NCBI GenBank assembly: GCA_002352215.1
Contig: DEIB01000038.1
Span: forward strand, 191,561-255,560
From: Chthonomonas sp. UBA2785
GTDB taxonomy: Bacteria; Armatimonadota; Fimbriimonadia; Fimbriimonadales; Fimbriimonadaceae
Direction of reading: 5' to 3'
Length of the DNA stretch: 64,000 nt
The stretch's first letter is position 1, and every line of letters starts with the position of its first letter. The translations under genes were made by a program, and so were the position numbers. The notes beneath the pieces are model-generated. The model saw only the letters and a program-made list of their open reading frames with translations. It made no database searches and was not told the origin of the DNA. Of this stretch, positions 24,922 to 31,820 are shown piece after piece.

Positions 24922-27087
24922 ATGTGGAATCGACGCGCTCATGTCTGTGTCATCGGAGCGGGAACCATGGGCAGCGGCATCGCCGCCCACATGGCCAATC
25001 TCGGGTTTCAGGTCACTGTTCTGGACGCCACCGAAGAGACGGCCCGCGCCGCTTGGGAACGCGCCACTAAGGCCCGCCCGCCCCACTTTATGGTGCCGGA
25101 AACCGCCGAGAACGTGCGCCTGGGCGGCATCTACACCCACCTGCACTGGGCGCAGGAAGCCGACTGGGTGTGCGAAGCCGTAGTGGAGAAGCTGGACGTC
25201 AAGCGCGCCCTCTTTGAACAGCTGGACCAAGCGCTTGGCGAAACCACCATCATCACCACCAACACCAGCGGCCTTGAGATCGAACTTCTGCGAGAAGGGC
25301 GCAGCGAGCGCTTCCGCCGCTCGTTCCTCGGCACCCACTTCTTCAACCCCCCGCGCTACCTCAAACTGCTGGAACTCATCCCGACCTCCGACACCGACCC
25401 CACCGTGGTCGAGCGCATCACTGAGTTTTTGGAGGATCACGCCGCCCGGCGTGTGGTGCGCGCCAAGGACACCCCCGGATTCATCGCCAACCGTTACGGC
25501 ATGTGGAGCATGTTCTCCACCATTCAGGTCACGGAACGCCTGGGGATGACGATTGAAGAGGCCGACGCCATTTGCGGCCCGTTCCTGGGTCGCCCGCGCA
25601 GCGCGGCGTTCCGATTGAACGACCTGGTCGGCCTCGACATCATGATGGACATCGCCAACAACCTGCGCGAGCGATGCCCCCACGATGCGATGGCCCAGAG
25701 CATGACCGCCCCGCAGTCGCTGGCCGTACTCATGGAAAAGGGCTGGATCGGCAACAAGGCCGGCCAAGGCTACTACCGCAAAGAAGGCCAAGAATTCCTG
25801 AGCTTTGACCTGCAAACCCACGCCTATCGCATGCGCCGCGAGCCCGAGTTTGGGGCGCTGGATGCCCTCGCCCGCCAGCCGCTGGGTGAGCGCATCGCGG
25901 CGGGTCTGGAACTGAAGGATCCCGCCGGCGAGTTCCTGCGCGAATACCTGGTGCCCGCCCTGCGTTATGCAGTCCAGTTGGCCCCGGAAATCAGCTACAG
26001 CTATCTCGATTTCGACCGAGTCATGCAATGGGGCTTCGGGTGGGAGCAAGGCCCGTTCGCGATGATCGACGCCATCGGCCCCGAGCGCCTCGGCATCCCC
26101 GAAGGTCCGTTCTACAAAGAGAATACGGTCAAGACATTTGCGGGCACCTGGGTGCCGCAGCCGGCCGAACCCAACTACCGAAACATCAGCGACTTCCCCA
26201 TCCTGCAGACGTTCGACACGCTTTATGTCCGCGACCTGGGCGACGGCGTGCGCGCGGTCAGCACGCGCACCAAGATGGGCACGGTCAATCCGCAGTTGCT
26301 GGACGACCTGAACGCCTACCTGGACGGCCACCCGGACCAGCGGTTTGTGCTGACCAGCGAAGCCAAAGTGTTTTCCTTCGGGTTTGACCTGGGATTCTTC
26401 CGAGATCGAATTGACGCCGAGGACTGGTCGGGTGTTGATGGGGCACTGGCGAAGTTCCAGGCCACCTGTCAGCGTCTCAGTCAGCATTCGTGCGTGGGGG
26501 CCATTCACGGCTACGGCATTGGGGGCGGGTTAGAACTCGCCCTGGGTTGTCCGGTCGTCGTGGCTTCTGCCGAAGCGCAGCTCGGCTACCCCGAGTCTAA
26601 AGTTGGCCTGATTCCTGGCGGCGCCGGCACGGTGCGAATGCGATTGCTCAACCAGGAGAATGCCAAGTCACTCGTCGAGGCCGTCAAAGTTGTGGCGAAG
26701 GGCGAACTGGCGGCCAATGCGGTGCTGGCCCAGCGCCAAGGCATTCTGCGGCGTACCGACGTGATTTCGTTCCACCCAGATCGATTGCTTGAAGATGCCA
26801 AGCAGGCCGCCCTTACCGTGTCCCCTCGACCCTGGCCCGAATGGGGCGCCGTAGTTGGCCCGCTCACGGGGATGATGGATCGCGCGTTTGACGAATGGGA
26901 GAAGGCCGGAGCCACGCGCCACGATCGTAAGATCGCCGACGCCGCTGGCCACGTGTTCTCCAAGCCAAATAGCCTTGACGAAGCGCTCGCGCGCGAACGA
27001 CAGGAGTTCGTCGCCCTGATTCAAGAGGGATTGACCCAAGCCCGTATTCGTCACATGCTGGATACCGGCAAGCCCCTCCGAAACTAG
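24922..27087 (+). CDS. fadN: 3-hydroxyacyl-CoA dehydrogenase / enoyl-CoA hydratase fusion (FadN-like)
   Basis: 721 residues catalysing two steps of fatty-acid beta-oxidation. The N-terminal NAD domain VCVIGAGTMGSGIAAHMANLG and the dehydrogenase motif GTHFFNPPRYLKLLELIP (catalytic His) lead into two C-terminal HADH repeats. The enoyl-CoA hydratase/crotonase domain is at the C-terminus (residues ~480-720), with GYGIGGGLELALGC and YPESKVGLIPGGAGT carrying both catalytic Glu positions. This order (dehydrogenase first) is that of Bacillus FadN, the reverse of FadB. The ATG at 24922 is preceded by a GGAGG held in a small hairpin (24897-24913); the frame is open to 24844. Thiolase is not adjacent. 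Confidence 0.92.
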   Translation: MWNRRAHVCVIGAGTMGSGIAAHMANLGFQVTVLDATEETARAAWERATKARPPHFMVPETAENVRLGGIYTHLHWAQEADWVCEAVVEKLDVKRALFEQLDQALGETTIITTNTSGLEIELLREGRSERFRRSFLGTHFFNPPRYLKLLELIPTSDTDPTVVERITEFLEDHAARRVVRAKDTPGFIANRYGMWSMFSTIQVTERLGMTIEEADAICGPFLGRPRSAAFRLNDLVGLDIMMDIANNLRERCPHDAMAQSMTAPQSLAVLMEKGWIGNKAGQGYYRKEGQEFLSFDLQTHAYRMRREPEFGALDALARQPLGERIAAGLELKDPAGEFLREYLVPALRYAVQLAPEISYSYLDFDRVMQWGFGWEQGPFAMIDAIGPERLGIPEGPFYKENTVKTFAGTWVPQPAEPNYRNISDFPILQTFDTLYVRDLGDGVRAVSTRTKMGTVNPQLLDDLNAYLDGHPDQRFVLTSEAKVFSFGFDLGFFRDRIDAEDWSGVDGALAKFQATCQRLSQHSCVGAIHGYGIGGGLELALGCPVVVASAEAQLGYPESKVGLIPGGAGTVRMRLLNQENAKSLVEAVKVVAKGELAANAVLAQRQGILRRTDVISFHPDRLLEDAKQAALTVSPRPWPEWGAVVGPLTGMMDRAFDEWEKAGATRHDRKIADAAGHVFSKPNSLDEALARERQEFVALIQEGLTQARIRHMLDTGKPLRN

Positions 27088-27089
27088 TC

Positions 27090-27869
27090 ATGGCCATGTT
27101 CTCCGAAGTCAAAGCGATCTACTTCGATCTGGACGACACGCTGTGCGGCTATTGGGATGCCGCCAAGCGCGCATTGGCCGAGACGTGGGAAGTGGTGCCC
27201 GTGCCGGGCTTTACGCCGGAACAACTGCACGAAGCCTGGGTGGAAGAATTCCGGATCTTTGCCGATGCCCTCAAAACCAGCCACTGGTACGAGATCTATC
27301 TTTCACAAGGCAGCATCACCCGCACCCAGCTGATGCGCGAAGCCTTGCTGAGGCTCGAGATTGATGATGCGCACCTTGCGTGGAGGCTTTCGGACGAATA
27401 CGGGCGCCGTCGCGCCCAGTACCTCAGCCTCTTTGATGACGCCCGCGCCTTGCTGGATGACCTCAAGCCCCGTTACGTTTTGGGCGTGATTACCAACGGC
27501 CCCGCGGATATTCAGCGCGAAGAGCTTCGCGATTTGGGAATCGAGGGCGTCTTTGACCACTTCTTTATCGAAGGGGAAATGGGAGAAGGCAAACCCGAGC
27601 CGCGCGTGATGGCGCGCGCCACCCAGGCCGCGGGATGTGCCCCGCACGAGATCCTTATGGTGGGCAATAGCTACCGTCACGACATCATCCCGGCGATGGA
27701 TGCGGGCTGGCGGACTTGCTGGATTCGCCGCGACAGTGACGTGCCTCCCACCAGCCGCACGGGCAAAGTGGAATCCTTGCCGGAAGGCGGGCCCGCCCCC
27801 GACGCCACGATTGGGCAATTGGACGAGTTGCGCGAATTGTTGGGAATCCGTACACAATTGGCCCCGTAA
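27090..27869 (+). CDS. HAD-superfamily phosphatase, subfamily IA
   Basis: 259 residues with all four HAD motifs: I FDLDDTLCG (D13 nucleophile, D15 acid/base), II GVITNGP, III MGEGKPEPR (Lys) and IV MVGNSYRHDIIPAMDAG. The helical cap between motifs I and II makes it subfamily IA, phosphoglycolate-phosphatase-like or YjjG-like. The substrate is unknown. It begins 2 bp after fadN and is probably co-transcribed. Confidence 0.88.
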   Translation: MAMFSEVKAIYFDLDDTLCGYWDAAKRALAETWEVVPVPGFTPEQLHEAWVEEFRIFADALKTSHWYEIYLSQGSITRTQLMREALLRLEIDDAHLAWRLSDEYGRRRAQYLSLFDDARALLDDLKPRYVLGVITNGPADIQREELRDLGIEGVFDHFFIEGEMGEGKPEPRVMARATQAAGCAPHEILMVGNSYRHDIIPAMDAGWRTCWIRRDSDVPPTSRTGKVESLPEGGPAPDATIGQLDELRELLGIRTQLAP

Positions 27870-27885
27870 TTGCTAGAATAAAGCG

Positions 27886-27987
27886 ATGAAGCCAATTGGC
27901 TTCGGACTCATAAAGTGGCTCCGAACTTCCTTCGGAGTGAAATATTCCCCCATTCCCCGCTTGTATCCGGCGGGGATTTCTTTTTGA
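27886..27987 (+). CDS. possible 33-aa small protein or leader peptide
   Basis: ATG at 27886, 33 codons, stop at 27985-27987. It would encode a basic, hydrophobic peptide (MKPIGFGLIKWLRTSFGVK and on). TACACA, 17 nt, TAGAAT and then exactly 6 nt precede the ATG, the same leaderless layout seen at larger genes here. The codons contain a 16-bp palindrome (27888-27903) and the terminator hairpin, so the stretch may instead be a short non-coding transcript. Confidence 0.3.
   Translation: MKPIGFGLIKWLRTSFGVKYSPIPRLYPAGISF
27955..27985 (+). terminator. intrinsic terminator
   Basis: CCCCGC, 9-nt loop, GCGGGG, then ATTTCTTTTT. It would end the fadN-HAD transcript and the short transcript from 27886. 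Confidence 0.75.
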
Positions 27988-27998
27988 GACTTGTCGCT

Positions 27999-28514
27999 TT
28001 AGCGGCCGTGGTGTTCGAGAATGCCTTCGGCCACAAACACGGGGGCGCCAGTGCGCACGGCCAAGGCAATCGCGTCACTCGGGCGAGCGTCGAACATCAC
28101 ATCTTCACGCTGGTGGCGCACAAAAACCTTGGCGTAGAACGTGCCGCTCCACATGTCGTCAATCAGCACCTGGGTGACTTCCCCGCCCAGCCGCTCCACC
28201 ATGTTGCGCAGCAAATCGTGCGTGAGCGGGCGATCGGGTTGCTCATCGTTGAGAGCGAAGCTAATCGCGGCGGCTTCGAACGGGCCAATGAGGATGGGCA
28301 GCTTGCGTACGCCGTCGCTGAGCATCACAAAGCGTTGAACGTTTTCGCTGGTTTTGGCGGCAAAGACGTTCTCCACCTGCACGGCTACAGGTTCGCGGTT
28401 GAAGTCCTCGCCGAGCGCTTCTTCCTGACCAGAGAGGTACGGAAAGAATGCGGACGGAACCTCTTCTTGACCTTCGTTTTGATCATCGGGCTCGTCGAAC
28501 CGCTCATCCGCCAT
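27999..28514 (-). CDS. bifunctional-nuclease-domain (BFN, DUF151) protein
   Basis: 171 residues from the ATG at 28514. An acidic N-terminus (ADERFDEPDDQNEGQEE) precedes a BFN/DUF151 domain: LPILIGPFEAAAISFALN, RPLTHDLLRNMVERLGG and ARPSDAIALAVRTGAPVFVAEGIL are its three conserved blocks. Plant and mycobacterial members have reported DNase/RNase activity, but the domain's role in bacteria is unclear. It starts 6 bp after the carB C-half and is probably in the same transcript. Confidence 0.85.
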   Translation of the reverse strand: MADERFDEPDDQNEGQEEVPSAFFPYLSGQEEALGEDFNREPVAVQVENVFAAKTSENVQRFVMLSDGVRKLPILIGPFEAAAISFALNDEQPDRPLTHDLLRNMVERLGGEVTQVLIDDMWSGTFYAKVFVRHQREDVMFDARPSDAIALAVRTGAPVFVAEGILEHHGR

Positions 28515-28519
28515 AGGTT

Positions 28520-30181
28520 CTAATTTACCTTCCCTTGAACGTACTCGGCGATGGACCGGCACTCCGCCGCCATCGGGTCGGCAAAGTGGCCCAACGCCTT
28601 CACCAGCGCGCCGGCGGTGTCAATGCTGGTGAGGCACGCGACGCCCGTTTCGATGCATGCCCGGCGAATGCGGAGCGAGTCGGCGGAATTGGCACCGGGG
28701 GTGGGGGTATTGACCATCAGGCTGACTTCACCCGTGTAGATGCGTTGCAGCAAGTTGGGTTCGCCGTGGGAGACTTTCTCCAGCTTCTCACACGGCACAC
28801 CAGCGGCGGTGAGGGCATTGAAGGTGCCTTCGGTCGCTCCCAGCGAGTACCCGCGATCCACCAGTTGCCGCCCTATCGCCACGGCTTCGGGCTTGTCCTC
28901 GTCCCGCACGGTGAGAATGACCTGCCCGGCGGCGCGGAACGTCACCCCGCTAGCGACCAAAGCCTTGTAGAGCGCCGCTTCGTAAGTTACGTCCAGCCCG
29001 AGCACTTCCCCGGTGGATTTCATCTCCGGACCGAGCGCGGGGTCGACCAGGCGCAACTTTTGGAAGCTGAAAACCGGGGCCTTGACCGCCCACAGGGGAC
29101 GTCGGTTGGCCGGGGGGTCTTGGGTTTCGGGGGCGATGAATCCGCCCGTCTGCGGGGCAAGGTTGCCCGTGTGCGGCCAGGCCGGGGCGTCGGGGTCCAG
29201 CACCCACAGGCCGCTGGTGTAGCCCCAATCGGCCAGCTTGCCGCCCAGCAGGCAGTGGGTGGCCAGTGCCACCATCGGGATGCCGGTCACCTTGCTGATA
29301 TAGGGCACCGTGCGGCTGGCGCGCGGGTTCACTTCAAGGATATAGGGCTCGCCATCCACCACCACGAATTGGATGTTCATGAGGCCCTTGATTTCGAGCT
29401 TGCGGGCCAGCGCACAGGCGGCGCGGACCATCTTGCCCTGCGTTTCGGGGCTGAGCCTCGGCGGCGGGTAAGCGGCCATCGAATCGCCACTGTGGACGCC
29501 TGCGCGCTCCACGTGCTCCATGATGCCGGGCACCACCGTGTCCACGCCGTCACTGATCACGTCCACTTCGGCTTCGGTACCCGTGAAATACTTGTCCACC
29601 AGCACCGGCTGGCCGGGGTTGGCGGCTTCGGCTTCGCCGTAAAACTGTTCCAGGGCCTCGGGCTCGCTGACGATCTCCATCGCGCGGCCACCGAGTACAA
29701 AACTCGGGCGCACCAGCACCGGGTAACCAATCTCTTCGATGACTTTGCGGGCTTCGGCCAGGGAGCGCACTGCCCGCCCCGGCGGCTTGGGCAAATCGAG
29801 CTCCAAGAGGAGACGTTCGAACTGGTCGCGGTCTTCGGCCAGGGCGATGGCCTTGGCGCTGGTGCCGTAGATCGGGAAGCCCTCCGCTTCCAGGCGCTCG
29901 GCCAGGTTGATGGCGGTCTGGCCGCCGAACTGCACCACGATGCCGTCGACCTTCTCGTGCCGCACGATGCGAGCCACGTCGTCGAAAGTGACCGGCTCAA
30001 AGTACAGGCCGTCGCCGGTGTCGAAGTCAGTGCTGACGGTTTCCGGGTTGTTGTTGATGATCAGGGCGCGGTGGCCCGCTTCGCGCAGCGCCCAAACGCA
30101 GTGAACACACGAGTAATCGAACTCAATCCCTTGCCCGATGCGGATGGGGCCGGACCCCAAGACCAAAACCGTCTTCGCCAT
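28520..30181 (-). CDS. carB: carbamoyl-phosphate synthase large subunit, C-terminal half
   Basis: 553 residues equal to the second half of a normal ~1070-residue CarB: the ATP-grasp unit that phosphorylates carbamate (GSGPIRIGQGIEFDYSCVH, VQFGGQTAINLA, PSFVLGGRAMEIV, ILEVNPRASRTVPYISKV, LGPEMKSTGEV) and the C-terminal MGS-like allosteric domain (LTVRDEDKPEAVAIGRQLVDRGY, VNTP). The N-half is a separate gene at 36678 on the other strand. An extra segment of ~35 residues (around residues 338-375, rich in Pro and Thr) interrupts the ATP-grasp part before VKAPVFSF. A 14-bp palindrome touches the start codon. Confidence 0.95.
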   Translation of the reverse strand: MAKTVLVLGSGPIRIGQGIEFDYSCVHCVWALREAGHRALIINNNPETVSTDFDTGDGLYFEPVTFDDVARIVRHEKVDGIVVQFGGQTAINLAERLEAEGFPIYGTSAKAIALAEDRDQFERLLLELDLPKPPGRAVRSLAEARKVIEEIGYPVLVRPSFVLGGRAMEIVSEPEALEQFYGEAEAANPGQPVLVDKYFTGTEAEVDVISDGVDTVVPGIMEHVERAGVHSGDSMAAYPPPRLSPETQGKMVRAACALARKLEIKGLMNIQFVVVDGEPYILEVNPRASRTVPYISKVTGIPMVALATHCLLGGKLADWGYTSGLWVLDPDAPAWPHTGNLAPQTGGFIAPETQDPPANRRPLWAVKAPVFSFQKLRLVDPALGPEMKSTGEVLGLDVTYEAALYKALVASGVTFRAAGQVILTVRDEDKPEAVAIGRQLVDRGYSLGATEGTFNALTAAGVPCEKLEKVSHGEPNLLQRIYTGEVSLMVNTPTPGANSADSLRIRRACIETGVACLTSIDTAGALVKALGHFADPMAAECRSIAEYVQGKVN

Positions 30182-30194
30182 GGTTCGCGAACCA
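30181..30194. promoter_or_regulatory. 14-bp palindrome at the carB C-half start
   Basis: TGGTTCGCGAACCA is perfectly self-complementary. It lies between a -10-like TAGACT (30195-30200, minus strand, abutting the palindrome) and the ATG, that is, at the expected transcription start. It is a candidate operator. Confidence 0.4.
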
Positions 30195-30211
30195 GTCTAA
30201 CGGAAACCATA

Positions 30212-30242
30212 AGGGGAGACCAACCTTTTGGCAGTCTCCCCT
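30212..30242 (-). terminator. terminator after alkaline phosphatase gene
   Basis: A 9-bp stem (AGGGGAGAC with GTCTCCCCT on the minus strand) and a 13-nt loop; the T-tract is weak. Confidence 0.55.
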
Positions 30243-30254
30243 GGTTGGGTTGAC

Positions 30255-31748
30255 CTACGCCCAGTGGGCGGGCTCGATGGAGAGCGACGCCCGGGCATGA
30301 GCCGCTTGCGCCGTTTCGAAGTCCATCTGCTTGTTGCGGTAGGTGATGTCGCGGTGGGCCAAGATCTCGCCAAACCACGCCTTGTTGTGCGTCAGCCCTC
30401 GGAAGGCTTCTGCCCCCGGCCCGAACGCCGAAACGATGGTGTAGTCGTTGGTGTGCTGCCGCCCACTCCAAGCCACATGGGTGTGGTTGCTGATGGCCAA
30501 GCTGAGGTGGCAGGCCGCAATTTGGTACTGGTAGACCTTGCTGAGGCTGCCTTCGCCCTTCAAGCCGGCTTGGAAGAGGGCAAGTTCATCGTCATCCATC
30601 GCGATGCCCAAGGCCGCTTCCACCGTCTCCTTGATCTTGGCCGGATTGTCCTTGGCCAGCACGAGGCCCGGCAGCGTGCGTTCGTAGCTCTTGGTCATGC
30701 CGGTCAGGGTCTCCAGGCCGGCGGTGGAGTCGAAGTACTCCGGTCCGGCGCCAATGATGCCCGGGTTGCTGTTGCCGTGGTCGCTGGTGACGATCACGAG
30801 CGTCTCGCCATCGTTCTCGGCGAACTCCAGCGCGGCCTCCAGGGCCTCTTCGAACGCCATCTGGTCGTAAAGGGCCCCCGCGAGGTCATTTCCGTGCGCC
30901 GCATGGTCAATGCGGGCGCCTTCAATCTGGAGGATAAATCCGCCGGAAGAACCCTTCAGGGCATTGATCGCCACCTCTGTCATTTCCCGCAGACTCGGCA
31001 AGTCCTTGAACTCAGCATCGTTCAGGCGGTCCACCTCGTACGGCACATGCGATTCGCTGAACAGGCCCAGAATCCGCTCTCCCTTTTGCGCCTTGAGGCT
31101 CGCCCGGTCACTCGCGTAGCCATAGCCCGCGGCCTTGAACTCCGCGATCAGGTCGCGCTTGTCGGTGCGCGCCTCACCCGTAAAGAACCGGCGTCCGCCG
31201 CCCATCAGGACATCCACCTTGGCGTCCAGATACTTGGCGGCAATGCCCTGCTCGTTGTCGCGCTTCATCTCGCTGATTGAGAAGCCCGCCGGGGTCGCGT
31301 GAGTGATCGTCGCCGTGCTGACGAGGCCCGTGCGCATGCCGGCTTCCTTCAGCAGGCTGTAGAGCGGTCGCAGCTCGGTGCCGTCCGGGTAGGTGTTGAG
31401 TTGGCCGTTCCACACCAGGCATCCACTGCCCCATGCACTGCTCGCGGCGGCGCTGTCCGTCACCACACTGCTGAGCGACTTGGTGACCAGAGCCCCGTGC
31501 TCCACATCAGCCCGCTCCTGAAGCTTGCCCCAGGTCGAACGCTTGCCGTGCACGCGGTGCAGGTACTGGTCCAGCATCGCGGGCACCCCGTGGCTCATTC
31601 CATCCGAGATGCAAACGATGATGTTCTTGGCGGTGTGGCCCGGGTGACGACCCGAAGCCCCGAGGCCGAGATTCGGCAACCCAGAGAGAAGCGGAAGGGC
31701 GGCACCAAACCGCAAGACATCGCGACGAGAAACGCCGGAACGAGCCAT
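30255..31748 (-). CDS. phoA: alkaline phosphatase, Tat-exported
   Basis: 497 residues. A twin-arginine signal SRRDVLRFGAALPLL shows export in the folded state. The enzyme has IVCISDGMSHG (metal Asp), VTDSAAASSAWGSG (nucleophile Ser after Asp), QIEGARIDHAAHGND and TSDHGNSNPG (zinc His/Asp), all of the PhoA-type family that hydrolyses phosphate monoesters in the periplasm. A C-terminal H-x-A-W segment (SNHTHVAWSGRQHTND) holds the last zinc ligand. I see no Pho box upstream. The gene stands 72 bp after the BNR protein on the same strand. Confidence 0.92.
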   Translation of the reverse strand: MARSGVSRRDVLRFGAALPLLSGLPNLGLGASGRHPGHTAKNIIVCISDGMSHGVPAMLDQYLHRVHGKRSTWGKLQERADVEHGALVTKSLSSVVTDSAAASSAWGSGCLVWNGQLNTYPDGTELRPLYSLLKEAGMRTGLVSTATITHATPAGFSISEMKRDNEQGIAAKYLDAKVDVLMGGGRRFFTGEARTDKRDLIAEFKAAGYGYASDRASLKAQKGERILGLFSESHVPYEVDRLNDAEFKDLPSLREMTEVAINALKGSSGGFILQIEGARIDHAAHGNDLAGALYDQMAFEEALEAALEFAENDGETLVIVTSDHGNSNPGIIGAGPEYFDSTAGLETLTGMTKSYERTLPGLVLAKDNPAKIKETVEAALGIAMDDDELALFQAGLKGEGSLSKVYQYQIAACHLSLAISNHTHVAWSGRQHTNDYTIVSAFGPGAEAFRGLTHNKAWFGEILAHRDITYRNKQMDFETAQAAHARASLSIEPAHWA

Positions 31749-31820
31749 GTCTCCATTTTGCTCATTCCGGCGCTCAATTGACAGTCCCTTAAAGGACCGA
31801 CGTTGTCGCTTCGCTTTTCC

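Noticed and set aside
24832..26508. 558-codon minus-strand frame opposite fadN
   Set aside because: Antisense shadow; the plus strand encodes a clear HADH/ECH protein with catalytic motifs.
28520..30181. carB C-half as a pseudogene fragment
   Set aside because: Intact frame, complete ATP-grasp and MGS motifs, and a complementary intact N-half gene nearby.
28535..30253. 572-codon plus-strand frame opposite the carB C-half
   Set aside because: Shadow of a well-conserved gene; low-information composition.
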